Below, piece by piece: positions 1 through 11,024 of a stretch of DNA of 64,000 nucleotides (position 1 is its first letter; each line of letters opens with the position of its first letter). The notes beneath the pieces were generated by a model, which saw nothing but the letters and a program-made list of their open reading frames with translations, was not told the origin of the DNA and did not search any database. The position numbers were made by a program, and so were the translations under genes. The stretch lies in assembly GCA_951640165.1 (NCBI GenBank), contig OX621259.1, positions 3,472,001 to 3,536,000 on the forward strand, in the 5' to 3' direction. The DNA comes from Pseudoips prasinana. Lineage: Eukaryota > Arthropoda > Insecta > Lepidoptera > Nolidae.

Positions 1-527
1 TGGAGACAAGCTGAGTGAGGAGAAATCGGTTCGATGGGGGGTAATTTAAGCTGAATTGCACTTAGTTGCTTAGTAGCAAGAGTCGCTATTTCTATAAATT
101 GTTGCGCGAAGAGCCGGTTCTGTACGTAAGTACTCTTTATTCTGTGACCATACATTAAACGAAATTAAATTTAATACTTGAGAAGCACTCCATAGACCTA
201 AATACATTAACACTGTATAATAATGTAATAATTTTAGTATAATATTATTTTAGCCTGATCCCGCAGTCAAATAGTATACACTGTTTTGTGGGACACAGTT
301 CTAGTTCTTAAGATTACCTTGTACCTTATAAATAAAAATAAAAATAGCATTACAAAAGATATCTAAGTTTTCGAAACAGCACACTCACACATTTATATCA
401 AATTTTACTAATTACAAATGTGTGCAAAGGATGATGATGATGTGACCATCATATTTATACTTTATTTATTGGTTGGACTAGTTGGTTTATTGGTATCGTG
501 TTTAACCGTAGATGAAGTCTTGAGATT
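1..527. other. AT-rich non-coding, nothing recognised
   Basis: No plausible exon, RNA gene or known repeat seen. Short frames only. Confidence 0.5.
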
Positions 528-690
528 CCATCCCGGGTCAGGAAAAAACTGATTTTAGGATCCCAACATATTTTTCTGCTAAGAAAATTTCTCAGTATCA
601 GCCCGAATTAAGAGAGTTGGCGGTATCACATAGGTCCTGTCACTGAGATCTTTTAATCGTGTCGATAGTCGTCCCATCTGACTTGGCCTT
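528..690 (+). repeat. SINE family B, internal fragment
   Basis: Matches the body of the SINE that is better preserved at 44543-44868: the stretch with the TTCTCAGTATCAGCCCGAA block and the GTTGGCGGTAT block. The tRNA-like head is missing or degraded. Confidence 0.6.
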
Positions 691-805
691 AATTAATGTT
701 ACTTAGTAATAAAATGAGGCATTAAATAAAAGTTACTTTGTTGCTTTTTTAATTGTTCACGACTACATAATAAATGAACCAAAGTAGCCATCATAGTCCA
801 AAGAA

Positions 806-1000
806 TTGCCAAACTGAAGTGGCAGTGGGCGGGGCATATAGCTCGTAGAACCGACGACCGATGGTGCAGAAAGGGTCTGGAGTGTCGACCATGAACCGGA
901 AGACGGTACAATGTGTGTGGATCAACAATCTAGCAAGGGTCGCGGGAAGCCGCTGAATGCGGGCAGCACAAAACTGGCCATTGTGATGATAACTGTAAAT
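806..1000 (+). repeat. RTE LINE 3' end fragment, degenerate
   Basis: Nucleotide match to the C-terminal coding part of the RTE element at 56236-59181 (its region near 58926-59120), starting at GCCAAACTGAAGTGGCAGTG. The frame is broken by indels. A 5'-truncated dead copy. Confidence 0.75.
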
Positions 1001-1589
1001 TGTAGTTAATTTATTTAGGAAGACCAACAGCGAATAGTAACAATCATATGCAATTATTATAGTTCCTGAGAGCCAATAAAAGGTCTTCACGAATAGGTTC
1101 CATATGTAACAATAGTGTGAACAAATAAAGTTAAGTTATAATAATTAAACACGTTTAACACAATTTATTAAAAAAAAATATTTAAAATAAAAATAAATCA
1201 GTTTTGTATTTTAACGAAAGTGCCCCAACCTCGAATACGGTGTGCAATTATTGGACGGTTTCTTTTTAATTATTTCGTTTGTCGAGAAACTGGATACCAG
1301 TACTTCTTTACATTTTAAGGATTCTCACTTTTAACCGTTTTATTCTCGTTTCTCGTTTCATCGAGTTAGCAAGCCACTTTTATAAAAATGTTTTTGTTAG
1401 TCATTCCATGCTGTGTTTTACTATATTTCTGTAGCGTTTTTAATTAAACATGACTTTATTTATAAAAATAAAGTTGTACGCTTCGTTCTTAATGAAATTA
1501 ATAGCCTTTTGTTTGAGTGTCCAGAACATAGAGCTATAGCAACCAGACAGCTGAGAAACATACTTATATATTTCTAAATACGACAGAGC
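1001..1589. other. AT-rich non-coding, nothing recognised
   Basis: Poly-A/T-rich sequence without coding or repeat signal that I can identify. Confidence 0.4.
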
Positions 1590-1840
1590 ACTTGATCAAC
1601 ACTCTAGTTGTTAGTGACTGCTAAGCCAAGGCCGTGGGTTCGATCCCCACCCAAGGCAAATATTTGTGTAATGAGTATGATTATTTGTTCTGTGGCTGGG
1701 TATAATTTATCGATAATATATTTAGGATTGTATAAGTATGTATATCAGTTGTCTGGTTGCCATAGTACAGTTTTGGGATCAGATGGCAGTGTGTTAGTTG
1801 TCACAAGATATTTATTTATTGTCATAAAATTTAAGGCCCA
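1590..1840 (+). repeat. tRNA-derived SINE, family E
   Basis: A tRNA-like head with a GGTTCGATCCCCACC B-box (about 1637-1652) is followed by a tail shared with family A, ending with the TTTTGGGATCAGATGGC block. Related copies lie at 25585-25702, 52050-52158 and 59760-59870. Head and tail combinations differ between families, which suggests tail sharing between SINEs. Confidence 0.7.
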
Positions 1841-1849
1841 GTCTTAAAG

Positions 1850-2220
1850 AGATTACCATGAATCATTGTCGTGTTGATTTGCTAACTGCCTCGGTTACTT
1901 ACTAACGGTACGGTAAAACGGTGTGAATAGAAATATGTATTTTGTGTATGGATACTGTCCCTATTGCTATTCACCCCCGTGTTTCTAATCACCCCGTTTT
2001 ACGGTAGCATGCTAAACCTATCAAATCCTATATAACCGATACGATGTAAATGGCTTTCAGATTTCTATAAGTTATGTTTAAGGTATCTGCTAGCTGTAAG
2101 TATCCCAAAAAATGTAAAATAAATAAAATAAAAATTTGGGTGACAACTGAATTGAAATAAAATTGCTAAAGGAACCAAATTAAAACTAAACTATTTGTCT
2201 AAAATAATTACGTTTTACTA
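1850..2220. other. AT-rich non-coding, nothing recognised
   Basis: No frame, repeat or structure I can support. Confidence 0.4.
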
Positions 2221-2222
2221 AT

Positions 2223-2350
2223 GTACAGACGCCAGCACATCAAGCTAACTCAATCTTTCAAATTTCGCCAATTGAAAGTGAATTTTATGCTTTTGTGATA
2301 AAGTTGCAGTTCTATAAAATAAATTCGACAGATTGGGGTAGCTGGATGTG
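2223..2350. mobile_element. Foldback MITE (GACGCCAGCACATCAAGCT family), copy 1
   Basis: A short element whose two halves are inverted repeats around a loop near TTTTGTGATAAAGTTG. It starts with ACAGACGCCAGCACATCAAG. Other copies are at 20333-20468, 36641-36782 and 47963-48092. No coding capacity, so it must be moved by another element's transposase. Confidence 0.7.
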
Positions 2351-2672
2351 CATATCACCAATAATAATTATACAAAGTTACGCCGTTTTGTATCTCGATT
2401 CGCGCAATAGATTATTATTATTTTTTTTAGTTTATCTGTATTTCCCAATATAAGTGAATGTTATATTCTATTTATGAGAAACAAATATCTTTAACCGTTA
2501 AAAAATTACACTTAGTGCCACGAAATATTTCAAACATAGCGAAAAATTAAATATGCCAAATCTTCGAAATACATGTATTAATTCATACATGTAGTAATTG
2601 TACATTGATATTGGCATGTATATTGAATCTAAACTATAAAAAAATAAAAAAATGTTATTAAAAACAATAATG

Positions 2673-2922
2673 ATATCCTGGCACATTATTTACACACGGC
2701 AATCTGATCCCAAACCAAGCAGAGCTTGTACTATGGAAACCAGATAAGTGATATACTACATATACTACTTTTCTTTTGTAAATACATAGTTATACAGATA
2801 ATTACACCCAGACTCAGGACAAACAGACATGTTCATGCACACAAATATCTGTCCTGAGTGGGCATCGAACCCACGACCTTCAGCGTGAAAAGCAAGTAGC
2901 CCGCCATGCCAACAAGCCCGTC
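2673..2922 (-). repeat. tRNA-derived SINE, family A
   Basis: Reads in reverse: tRNA-like head with B-box (GTGGGTTCGATGCCCACTC), then the GACAGATATTTGTG body, and the tail TTTGGGATCAG. This is the commonest SINE of the window, with about a dozen copies. Confidence 0.85.
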
Positions 2923-3090
2923 AAAATAATCCCTTTGTATTATATCTACTAACGAGGTTGGGCGTTAAAATGAGAGCATTGTTGCTTCAAAATATATAAA
3001 TATCATAGCTAACCAGCTGCCTTACTTATTATCAAGAGATTATTAAATAAGAAGTTTTTTTGCAAACTTTCTGAAATAAACACAATTATT

Positions 3091-3352
3091 GCCGGTTGGC
3101 GTGGTTGGTAAAGGCTTGCCTTTCACGCCGCAGGTCGTTTGTTCCCACCCAGGAGAGATATTTGTGTGCATGTACATATCTGTTTGTCCTTAGTCTGGGT
3201 GTAATCTATTTAAGTACGTATATACAAAAGAAAAAAAAAATAGCATATGTAATATATCAGTTTTCTGGTTTCCATAGTCCAAAGTCTGCTTATTTTGGGA
3301 TCAGATGGAGTTGAATAAAGTCCCAGGATATTATATTATTATTATTATTATT
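3091..3352 (+). repeat. tRNA-derived SINE, family A
   Basis: Starts with GCCGGTTGGCGTGGTTGG (A-box region), B-box near 3133-3150, and ends in an ATT microsatellite tail at about 3336-3352. The tail suggests priming by a LINE with an ATT-repeat 3' end. Confidence 0.85.
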
Positions 3353-3980
3353 TGTGTCAGTTTTTCAAAAAGCTATACTTGTTAGAAATATCGTTTGTTT
3401 CTACAACAAGTTATTGAACAACTCAGTTCTATGTTCCGTGTCAGAATTGTTTTTGACATACTAAATAACTTTTATTCATCTAAGAAAGCTGCGGAATCTC
3501 CAACTTATTTGTTATTTTTCATTTATTTGGACTGCGAGTGCCAAAATCCAATATTGTTATCCCAATTCCCTTATAATTTAATTTGTCAATTCAATTGAAT
3601 TTTGTCTGAAGATTCTGAACAAAAGACAAATGATTGTCACAAAGGGTACCGCCTAATACTATATTTCGTAGTAGCAACAATAGAATCAACATCTGAATAC
3701 ACGAAACAGAGTTTTATGATCGTTTCACAAAACATAGAAAAGTTCAGTAAGTGAAAATATATTATATAAATACTATAAACATAAACACAAACTAGCTATA
3801 CCAAGTTTTAAAGGTACGAGTACCAAGACTAAAAAGTCATTTATAAGCAATATAGAGATTATAGTACTTTATTCAATTATTATGTGAAAATAAAGAAATA
3901 CATATTACATAATTAACTTAACTTATAAGAAACAAAAAAATATCAGCTAAATTGACTATAATAACTAACTGCTATCTAAG
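3353..3980. other. AT-rich non-coding, nothing recognised
   Basis: Short frames only, with no splice-bounded coding segment that I trust. Confidence 0.4.
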
Positions 3981-3984
3981 TTAT

Positions 3985-4250
3985 AGGGCGTCGTAGAATT
4001 CCTCCACATCGTCGGGAGGAAACGTGCCCAGAAGGCTGGCCGCATTGCCACGCTGTATGGCAATGCTGATTCTTTGACCCAAAAAAAGGCCAGCTCTCTG
4101 GTCATATAGAGATTAGATTTTACAACTGGACCAAATTCGGCGTTCTTACATGCTCTCTCACGTTATACCGGTGGTAGAGAACACACTGCTTAGTTGGGCC
4201 GCATTGGTACGGGTATTAGAATTTAAGGGCGACCGTCGTTTAACACAAAA
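3985..4250 (-). pseudogene. LINE ORF C-terminal remnant
   Basis: On the minus strand, the stretch around 4110 to 3985 encodes a terminal peptide of the kind GQRISIAIQRGNAASLLGTF followed by an acidic end and a stop. I associate this ending with the reverse-transcriptase ORF of lepidopteran non-LTR elements. The upstream part is decayed. The block GGCCGCATTGG near 4199 recurs at 32005-32060. Confidence 0.5.
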
Positions 4251-4544
4251 GCTTCGGTCAAAAAGTAAGAACAGGTTTATTTTCAATATCTAGTGTAAGC
4301 AATTATAGTGCAGAACAAATAATCTTGATACTATTTACCAAAGCTCTTAAAAATAAATAGTAAATAAAATAGTGTTCATTCAATTTAATAAAATAAAAAT
4401 TTCTGAAAACCTGTTCCAATGATAACAACAAAGCAGGTTTACAAAGATAGTTACTAATTAGTGTCGTCACGTCCTCCAATTAGTGGTCTGAAGACTTGCA
4501 ACAGCCCTTCCTGCATGTGAGTGTTCATCAATCACTATAAAACA
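4251..4544. other. Non-coding, nothing recognised
   Basis: No supported feature. Confidence 0.35.
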
Positions 4545-4546
4545 GC

Positions 4547-4840
4547 AGTGTACGACTAAACGTCGACAGACTGTACACCGAGAAGTCTGTACTTTTCGCC
4601 GACAGAACACGTTGCCGACAATATTCATAATTATTGGTTTAGGTTAGGTTAGAACTGTGACCACAACGCACGAGCCGTGCGAGCGAGGCGAGCGTGCTGC
4701 GGCAGCGGCCGGCGAAGTGCCAGAACCGAATCGGTCCTATATTACACTTGGTAAATGTTTCTCTCTAAGTATGAGTGAAGTGTTCTATCGGCGAAAAGTA
4801 CGGTCGAAGTAAAATCTTGTCGGTGTACACGCATAAAACA
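4547..4840. mobile_element. MITE-like element with imperfect terminal inverted repeats
   Basis: The segment TGTACACCGAGAAG plus CTTTTCGCCGACAGAAC at the left (about 4573-4610) is inverted at the right (about 4785-4835). The middle carries a GGTTAGGTTAGAACTGTGACC block and a GC-rich GAGCG stretch, found again in degraded form at 33520-33600. Confidence 0.55.
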
Positions 4841-4924
4841 TATCGTAGCATACATTCAGATTGAAATATTCAAATAAATCAAATTATTTTGAATTAAGAA
4901 ATGTAACTGGATGAATATAGATGA

Positions 4925-5165
4925 GCTGAGTAGTTTTCGGCCGAGAAAGAATAACAGGGCCACCCCATACCATCGTGGGTCTCGTAAAAGGGAACTAAGG
5001 GACACACCATGTAGTCGGGCAACAGCCTCCTGTGTACTAGCTACCACCGACACTGCGATCGCCTACTTGCATGCCAAGCGCGGTGACTTCAGGAAATCTC
5101 TCCAAATGGCAACGTTATAGAAACCTATGTCTAGCAGTGGACGATATAAGGTTGATCATGATGAA
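4925..5165 (+). repeat. RTE-like LINE 3' end, second subfamily
   Basis: Contains the degenerate ending GTCTAGCAGTGGACG followed by a GAT/ATGATG tail, typical of RTE elements. The same block occurs on the minus strand at 6642-6947 and on the plus strand at 39150-39385. Confidence 0.5.
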
Positions 5166-5258
5166 GAAGAGATGACTGTAATCCTAGTGGAACACCGTTG
5201 GACTGTGGAGTAAAAGGTCTCGAGTTCAAACCCAAGGCGCATACCACTGGCTTTTAGA

Positions 5259-5531
5259 GTGCATGTCCGACGAGTCCTAAGGCGACTCGCTCGTGACGGC
5301 CCGGGAGGAAAGTTTCTAGCGTGCGTCGTTGCGATCATAAGAAGACTGGGCCTTTGGGTGGCGCCTCATAAGACCGATGTGATATGGTCCCACTGTATAC
5401 GCCGTAAGCTGGTACTACCCCATGTTACGTTGTGCGTAGGTTACGCAGAAGTAAGGGTAGGCCGTAACACATACTACCTCATCCTAAACTTAGGGGGCGG
5501 ATATGCTAGTCAAAGAATTAATGTTCAGTAG
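5259..5531 (+). pseudogene. R1-clade-like LINE reverse transcriptase fragment
   Basis: The plus-strand frame contains GLWVAPHKTDVIWSH and later VTLCVGYAEVRVGRN. These resemble the RT thumb region of R1-type elements, where the usual pattern is LGLEVA-HKTE-L-FHGPRR, then I-V-G--I-V and YLGL. Only about 90 codons survive, with no catalytic box. 5'-truncated fossil. Confidence 0.6.
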
Positions 5532-5539
5532 CTAATTCA

Positions 5540-6032
5540 AATTAGATATCTTAGGAAAGAACTTTAAATTGCACATTAAAAAACAGGTTTCGATATTTGT
5601 TAGAGGAAGTAAGGTAACAATGTTTTATATTGAACAGTGTTTTTTCTAAATTTTCATAAGCCCTATCTGTTATATATAAAAAACGAACCGAATACGCCTA
5701 AAAGTTAAGGCCCGACTTGCACTAGACGTTCTTAACAAATTTCTAGATAAGGATCTTGAAAACTAACAAATATTTTTAAAGATAAGATACCTAATTTTAT
5801 TTATGTATCGCATCTTTTCTTTTATACTAATAACATGCCCATAAACATACTTATTAGTTTTACTCAAGATTTTTGTAAGTAATATTATAAATTCTTTTTA
5901 ACTGTCTCCAGACAATCCTTAAATCGATATCCAAAGGACTTGTAAATCAGTAAGCCTATCTCATATGAGGACGTTATGGTAGTCAAATAGAATATTATAT
6001 GAAACATAGAGTCACAAGGTATGTTTTTTCAG
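5540..6032. other. Intron, AT-rich; ends in a splice acceptor
   Basis: No repeat recognised. It ends with a pyrimidine run and CAG (TATGTTTTTTCAG) directly before the exon at 6033. Confidence 0.5.
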
Positions 6033-6123
6033 AAAGAACAATTCCCCGGAGCTAATAAAACGAAGGGTACTACTGTTGAGCAGATATTCAAGTCTGAGGA
6101 TGAAGCACGAAAGATTGTTAGAG
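6033..6123 (+). CDS. Exon of a putative ciliary ASH-domain gene (exon a, internal)
   Basis: A 91-nt exon bounded by a strong acceptor (GTTTTTTCAG) and a consensus donor (GGTAAGTA at 6123). The open frame starts in phase 0, reads KEQFPGANK then EQIFKSEDEARKIVR, and ends with one base of a codon. That phase fits exactly the next candidate exon at 14591. The peptide is charged and looks like an alpha-helical linker. By itself it has no recognisable domain; its membership of the gene rests on phase and order. Upstream exons are outside the window or unrecognised. A GGTTCCGT-family repeat begins only about 25 nt after the donor. Confidence 0.6.
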
Positions 6124-6147
6124 GTAAGTACCAACGAGATATTCTTA

Positions 6148-6300
6148 GGGTTCCGTGCCCAAAGGGTAAAACAGGACCCTGTTATTAAGACTCCGTTGTC
6201 CGTCTGTCACCAGGCTGTATCTCATGAACCGTGATAGTTAGACAGTTGAAATTTTCATAGATTATGTACACATTTCTGTTGCCGCTATAACTCTAATGCT
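6148..6300 (+). repeat. GGTTCCGT-family non-autonomous repeat, fragment
   Basis: Begins AGGGTTCCGTGCCCAAAGGG and continues with the CCGTCTGTCACC and GACAGTTGAAATTTT blocks. A longer copy is at 37650-37935 and a related one at 45103-45715. Confidence 0.65.
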
Positions 6301-6641
6301 CGCTAAACGATACTTACAATTGCAAAGCGCTAAGCATAATCGACATTTTAACTCGTCTACAACTAAACACCTTTTTTATCGACATAAAATTGCTATTTTA
6401 TAATCGACTCAACGCATTTGTTACAGAGTCTAAAAAGTTTTGTAGTTAATGATGCAAATTCTCACAATTAGCCGTTGACTGATGCAATAATTCAAGTATT
6501 TTGGAAGGTTCCGATGTGCATCATTAGCCGTCAAAGGGTTAACAAGTTCGTCAGATGTAATATTTATCTACACAATATTTGACTAAAGGGAAGAACTTCG
6601 AGACTAATGAGAGTTACTCATAAATGTTGATCTTTAATCAC

Positions 6642-6947
6642 TCATGAGCATTTTAATGGGTGTATCATAAAAACCGGTATATTAAAATTATTTGTCAGCA
6701 TTTTACATCCACTCCTGGACAAAAGCCTCAAATATTGGGGGGATATGCCATAATCGCCACGCTTGGCAGACGAGTTGGCGATCGTAGTTTGATGGTCATA
6801 GTTCACAGAAAAACGTGCTTCCCGTTCCCTGGTAGGTATTCCTTCGGGACGATTTCTACGCACCACTCGGGATGAAATGAAGTGATTATATTCTATGCCG
6901 TCACCACACAGCACATAGTTATGCAACTGTAACGTAACTTGTTCCAA
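6642..6947 (-). repeat. RTE-like LINE 3' end, second subfamily
   Basis: The minus-strand frame contains ANSSAKRGDYGISPQYLRL and ends in a decayed AGTGGATG block. The same nucleotide block is at 39280-39385. A dead 5'-truncated LINE tail. Confidence 0.5.
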
Positions 6948-6959
6948 TCGTCACGATTC

Positions 6960-7317
6960 ATAAAACAATTTCCTTACTTAGTAAACTTAGAGTGCTTCAG
7001 GTTTTGTAACAAACAAAATTAACTGAATAGTTTGTTCTGAACTAGTTGTTGAACTGCGCTGAGTGCAGAGTTACCAACAATTCAACTCAATCTTATTTTA
7101 ACGGACTTCATTATTGCTATTAGGCGGCAATTGGGACGGGGGTAAGTGAGCTTAATTGAAGTTCCAATTTACAATAGCCAGGAGGCCATCGGTTTTGACT
7201 CTTAATTCTCATATTTATATGACTTACGGTGTTGTAGCTTCCAATAAAGAAATAACATTGCTTTGATCCGGACCGGTTGGATTGGTTGGTAGATACTGGA
7301 TGTGGTGTTGTAGATAA
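6960..7317. other. Intron, nothing recognised
   Basis: No supported feature. Confidence 0.35.
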
Positions 7318-7400
7318 ATAAAAATAAAAAAGGTGTTTTATTCACGTAGACTTTAAAAAAGCGCTTTAAATAGTCGGATCATGTTGTTCCGTAAATTTCA
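7318..7400 (-). repeat. LINE 3' UTR fragment (TATTT-tailed family)
   Basis: Reverse orientation. Shares GGTGTTTTATTCACGTAGACTT and the AAAAAGCGCTTT block with copies at 28885-29125, 30128-30300, 32150-32290, 34975-35180 and 36335-36570. Plus-oriented copies end in TATTT repeats, as expected for a LINE tail. Confidence 0.65.
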
Positions 7401-7720
7401 CCTAACATCAGTTTTTTCTCGTTCTGTTGAACATTTCTGGTTCAGTTTTTTTTTGTGATAAATAATTAGCATAGTTTAACCTAACACCCTAAAAAGTATG
7501 GATCTAATCATTGCAGAACTGACTTAAAATTTATTAGAAAGTTCAAAATTAGGGGTTGAGCTCAAGACTCACATAAATTTTCAAAGTATCAAAACAACGC
7601 AAAATCGTAGAACATGCATGGAGGTGACGGATACTCGAGTTTCGGATACTCCTCATCATAAAGTATCTAAATTTTGCGTTTGAACGTCAACTGCTCGGCC
7701 ATGCTGTATATGTAAACGAT
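7400..7720. repeat. Unclassified interspersed repeat, copy 1
   Basis: The blocks ACTCCTCATCATAAAG and ATTTTGCGTTTGAACGT, plus CACCTAACATCAG, recur at 15940-16130. One copy of a non-coding repeat of unknown class. Confidence 0.55.
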
Positions 7721-8721
7721 TTATTGTATTATAGTTGTAATTATTGTAGTGGTCCTTGGTTCATAAATAATGAAGAGATCCATGACTATCTGAACATGCC
7801 AACAATTTTATCCGAAATCGACCAATACAAGAAACTTAGTTCGCCTAACTCTACATCCGGATCCATTTATTGCTGAGTTGTTGAACACGTCAACTGTGGT
7901 CACAAGGTTGAGAAGGCGCCACATACTGGAAATGGGAGGAACGGCGATAGCTGCTCTACAATAATGTCTTAAATACTCACAACAAAGTTTCTTATGGTCT
8001 ATTGACCGATCGCAAATGGACGAATATGGGAATCAAAAAAAATGTAAACGATTGTTGACGTTTCATAATCTTGCTATAATATTGGCGAGGGATCGAACCA
8101 TACTTGGAATGGTTTAGTTTTGGAACGAAATTTCTTACCACGGCTTACGGTAGGAGTTGGTAGAATTGGCCACGTAAAGAACAATAGTTATGCCTCCTAC
8201 ACTTTAAAGCTCCAAGAATAAAGTAAACCGTGATTGCTTGCCACTGGTTGTAGTCAAGAAGAGTAACTAGAGTGGAATGCCGTGTTATGGTTTCCACACG
8301 AGGAGAAGTGAAGAAGTGCTACAACGTATCCAGAACAATTTTTTTACGATCGTGTATTAGAAGCATTATGGGATTTATCGGGCTTTTTCTGGGTATCATG
8401 GGATATTATAGGTTCGAAGTAACAAGGAAGGTCGCTCTCACCGCCAACTTATTTCAAAGTAATGTGCGGAAAATTCATAATCCGAACATCTTGGATGTAC
8501 TCCAGCTGTGCGTCTGGGACGAGTAAGTACGCGGCGCACCGCGAGCACACACAACCCTGTAGCAGCGCGCACCGCTCCGCGCACTCTGCGTGCGCGCAAC
8601 ACTTTGCCTCACTGAATCGATCTCTATCCGTGTATACTGCACAAATTCACACGGGTCGCTATTAGGCAATTTGTTGAGATGAGTTTATTATTAGAGTCAT
8701 AGTTATCTTTTTAATTTTTTT
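7721..8721. other. Intron; no confident gene
   Basis: A plus-strand frame of 84 codons (8272-8526) resembles no family I know. A GC-rich patch at 8515-8610 has a donor-like GAGTAAGT at 8520, but I could not find a matching acceptor and phase for the gene spanning this region. Confidence 0.4.
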
Positions 8722-8822
8722 AAAGACGACGTAGCACTAGAGAATCCCTGAGTCGCGGGGTACTTTACAAACATATAATAGACGGACACAAATTACATCC
8801 AGCCTCAGAACAGCTATTTACG
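8722..8822 (-). repeat. SINE family D, partial
   Basis: Carries GGGGTACTTTACAAACATAT and the GACGGACACAAATTACATCC block of family D, without the tRNA-like head. Confidence 0.65.
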
Positions 8823-10415
8823 GGTTTTTTTTATATTTATGTATACAGATAATCTAGGCATTCGATAGTAAGTAAATGTAATAATATTTTATATGTGTAA
8901 ATAAATAATAAATCCTCAATACTGATCACACTGCTGTTAGATAAAGGCGCAGATAAATGGTTTTTATTAAAAGGTTAATTGTAATATTATTTTTATACAC
9001 CTACACAAGACAGGAAAGGAGATTTGACGCAAATTTGACGGTTGAGACTTTTGATGATTCCATCACATTTCTCAGAATAATTCGATGTTAATTAAAGGCG
9101 CGCATAACATATAAAATACGAATATTAAAGATTTCTCTCTGGTCCGATAGCGAATTGGTCAATCTATAGTTTTAAATTCTGAACGTTTGCATAATTATGA
9201 AACCTGGCTGCAGTCATTAGGCAAGAGTTATTTAGTCATGGTAGAAGTCTTCAGGAGGAACAACTCTGACACTATGGCAACCTCTGCTGAAATACGGACT
9301 AAATTGTGAAGATAGTGGGTATCGAAACCTTCTATCGTGGAAGAAACATACTTTACTCAACACAGAATTCAATCTAGAATTCCCTAGTGTATTGGAAATC
9401 TCAATTTGTACAATGTTTGTAGAACGAGACAGTCATAAAATACTACCTAAGACCCAATCTAAACTTTTATTATTTAAAGGGGACTTCTATCTGCAAATTT
9501 TAGAACAGAAACGTAAATATGTATGAAACGCCTTGTCGTAGAGTTGCAGCTCGTTTGCAATAAATATGTAAAAAGTTGAGCAACAACGGTCTCTGTTTTC
9601 CATAATTTACTAACGTTCACACACAGTTGGGAATCTTTATTTCATATTTGAACTTAGACATATATTTTAATACATATTTTCACGTTCGGGCTTTAGGTAG
9701 GCTGTAAGGGCTTTTGAAGGATTTTATAACATCGCTACAATGTTCTAGATAATATCAGAACAAAAGAAATAGCTGATGAAAAGGACATAAAAAATCTTAA
9801 TATAAAAATTGACATTAGATGGTTCCAGAATTAATAGAAAGAGATGGCGCGAGTTTGATGAATGTAAAGAAACAGAGAGTAAGATAAATATAAATATGTA
9901 GTAATAAGTAGACTAATCTGTCATATAGGCGAAGAGTTTCGAAGAAAAATATGACTGGTATATGTTTAAAATTTGGAATTAGAGCTATATAAGCGGAACA
10001 TTAAAGCAAAATGGTGAGTTTTCATTGAAGTAAAATTGAATGCAAATTAAGAGGAAGAAATAAAAGTGGAAAACTGAACAAGTGCTTGTGATTAGTGAAA
10101 GTAAACAGTGTCAAGTGTTCCCTACAGAGTGAGAAGTGTGCCGTGTACTTCGGGTCTTTAGCTTGGCAGTACCCGTCGCGAGAACTCTGAAATGCGCCAC
10201 GTGTGGAATTGAACAGAAAGCTAGGTGCCGGGACTCTAAGTACGTGTGTGTTTTGAGATCTTAGTGATGAAACTACTGTGACTGTCGACGCGTATAAAAG
10301 TTCCTGTGCAAATACTAGTTTCTTTTCTAATCCCCTGACCCACCGCTAGCCACAATATGCATTAACAACAACATATATTACGACGGCAGGAAATATCACC
10401 GCCCCCTCTAATCCG
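8823..10415. other. Intron, mostly AT-rich, nothing recognised
   Basis: A piece at 9265-9300 resembles the tail of the 5S-derived SINE. The stretch from about 10000 has a TATATAAG motif (10018 region upstream) and a mixed-composition segment to 10410 that could be the edge of an LTR element. I cannot prove it. Confidence 0.35.
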
Positions 10416-10473
10416 AATTTCACCATTAAACTCGCGGTTGTGATCATACAACCGCAAGATTAATGGTGAAATT
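10416..10473. repeat. Two-part perfect hairpin
   Basis: A 14-bp outer stem (10416-10429 with 10460-10473, AATTTCACCATTAA) encloses an 8-bp inner stem (10434-10441 with 10448-10455, GCGGTTGT) around a GATCAT loop. It may be a small foldback or the scar of one. Confidence 0.8.
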
Positions 10474-11024
10474 AGTTTTCGCTTTGTGAACTTGGGTGCT
10501 GCACAGGAAGGGCACTGAGAATGAGATGTTCCATGGAGTTACCAGAGCTATTCTATATTGTAGCAAGCATACTTGCTTTGCTACCAATTTACTTAGAGTC
10601 GTATCGAGTATTTCATACAATGGCATACTGGATCAAACTCCAGCTCAAAGCCCGAACAAAAATCAGCAGTGGTGGCGAGCACTTATATAAACTACTACAA
10701 ATTTATATCAACTAACAAAATAAAATGATGTGGTGTGGATCAGCGTTTACAACAGCCAGGCTCCGTGGCGGTGACGCATCCTGTGCCTGCAGCTTTCATC
10801 GGAGAGCTTTATGGACTTCCACCGTAGAAACTGGCTCTAGTTGCCATCACACAAAAACAAAACACCAAAGTTCTCTGATGGAAGAGCAATTTCACAATTA
10901 ATTTCGGGGTTGTGATGCACGTGGCCACGCGCTGCTGAAGTATTCTGCAAGATTATTTGACGGACGCCTTGATATCCACTCAAGACACAACCTCAAGGTA
11001 GGGTCCTACACTTAAGTAGCTAGA
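10474..11024. other. Intron, unclassified, locally GC-richer
   Basis: A 57-codon plus-strand frame starts at ATG 10724 and has an in-frame CAG at about 10755, but there is no supporting family or splice partner. Left as unassigned. Confidence 0.3.

Noticed and set aside
8272..8526. 84-codon plus-strand frame followed by a donor-like GAGTAAGT
   Set aside because: No acceptor and phase could be matched to the neighbouring exons, and the peptide resembles nothing I know.
10724..10900. Possible exon in the GC-richer patch near 10.75 kb
   Set aside because: Donor-like GTAGAA is weak, and including it would not fit the phase chain between 6123 and 14591 in any way I could support.
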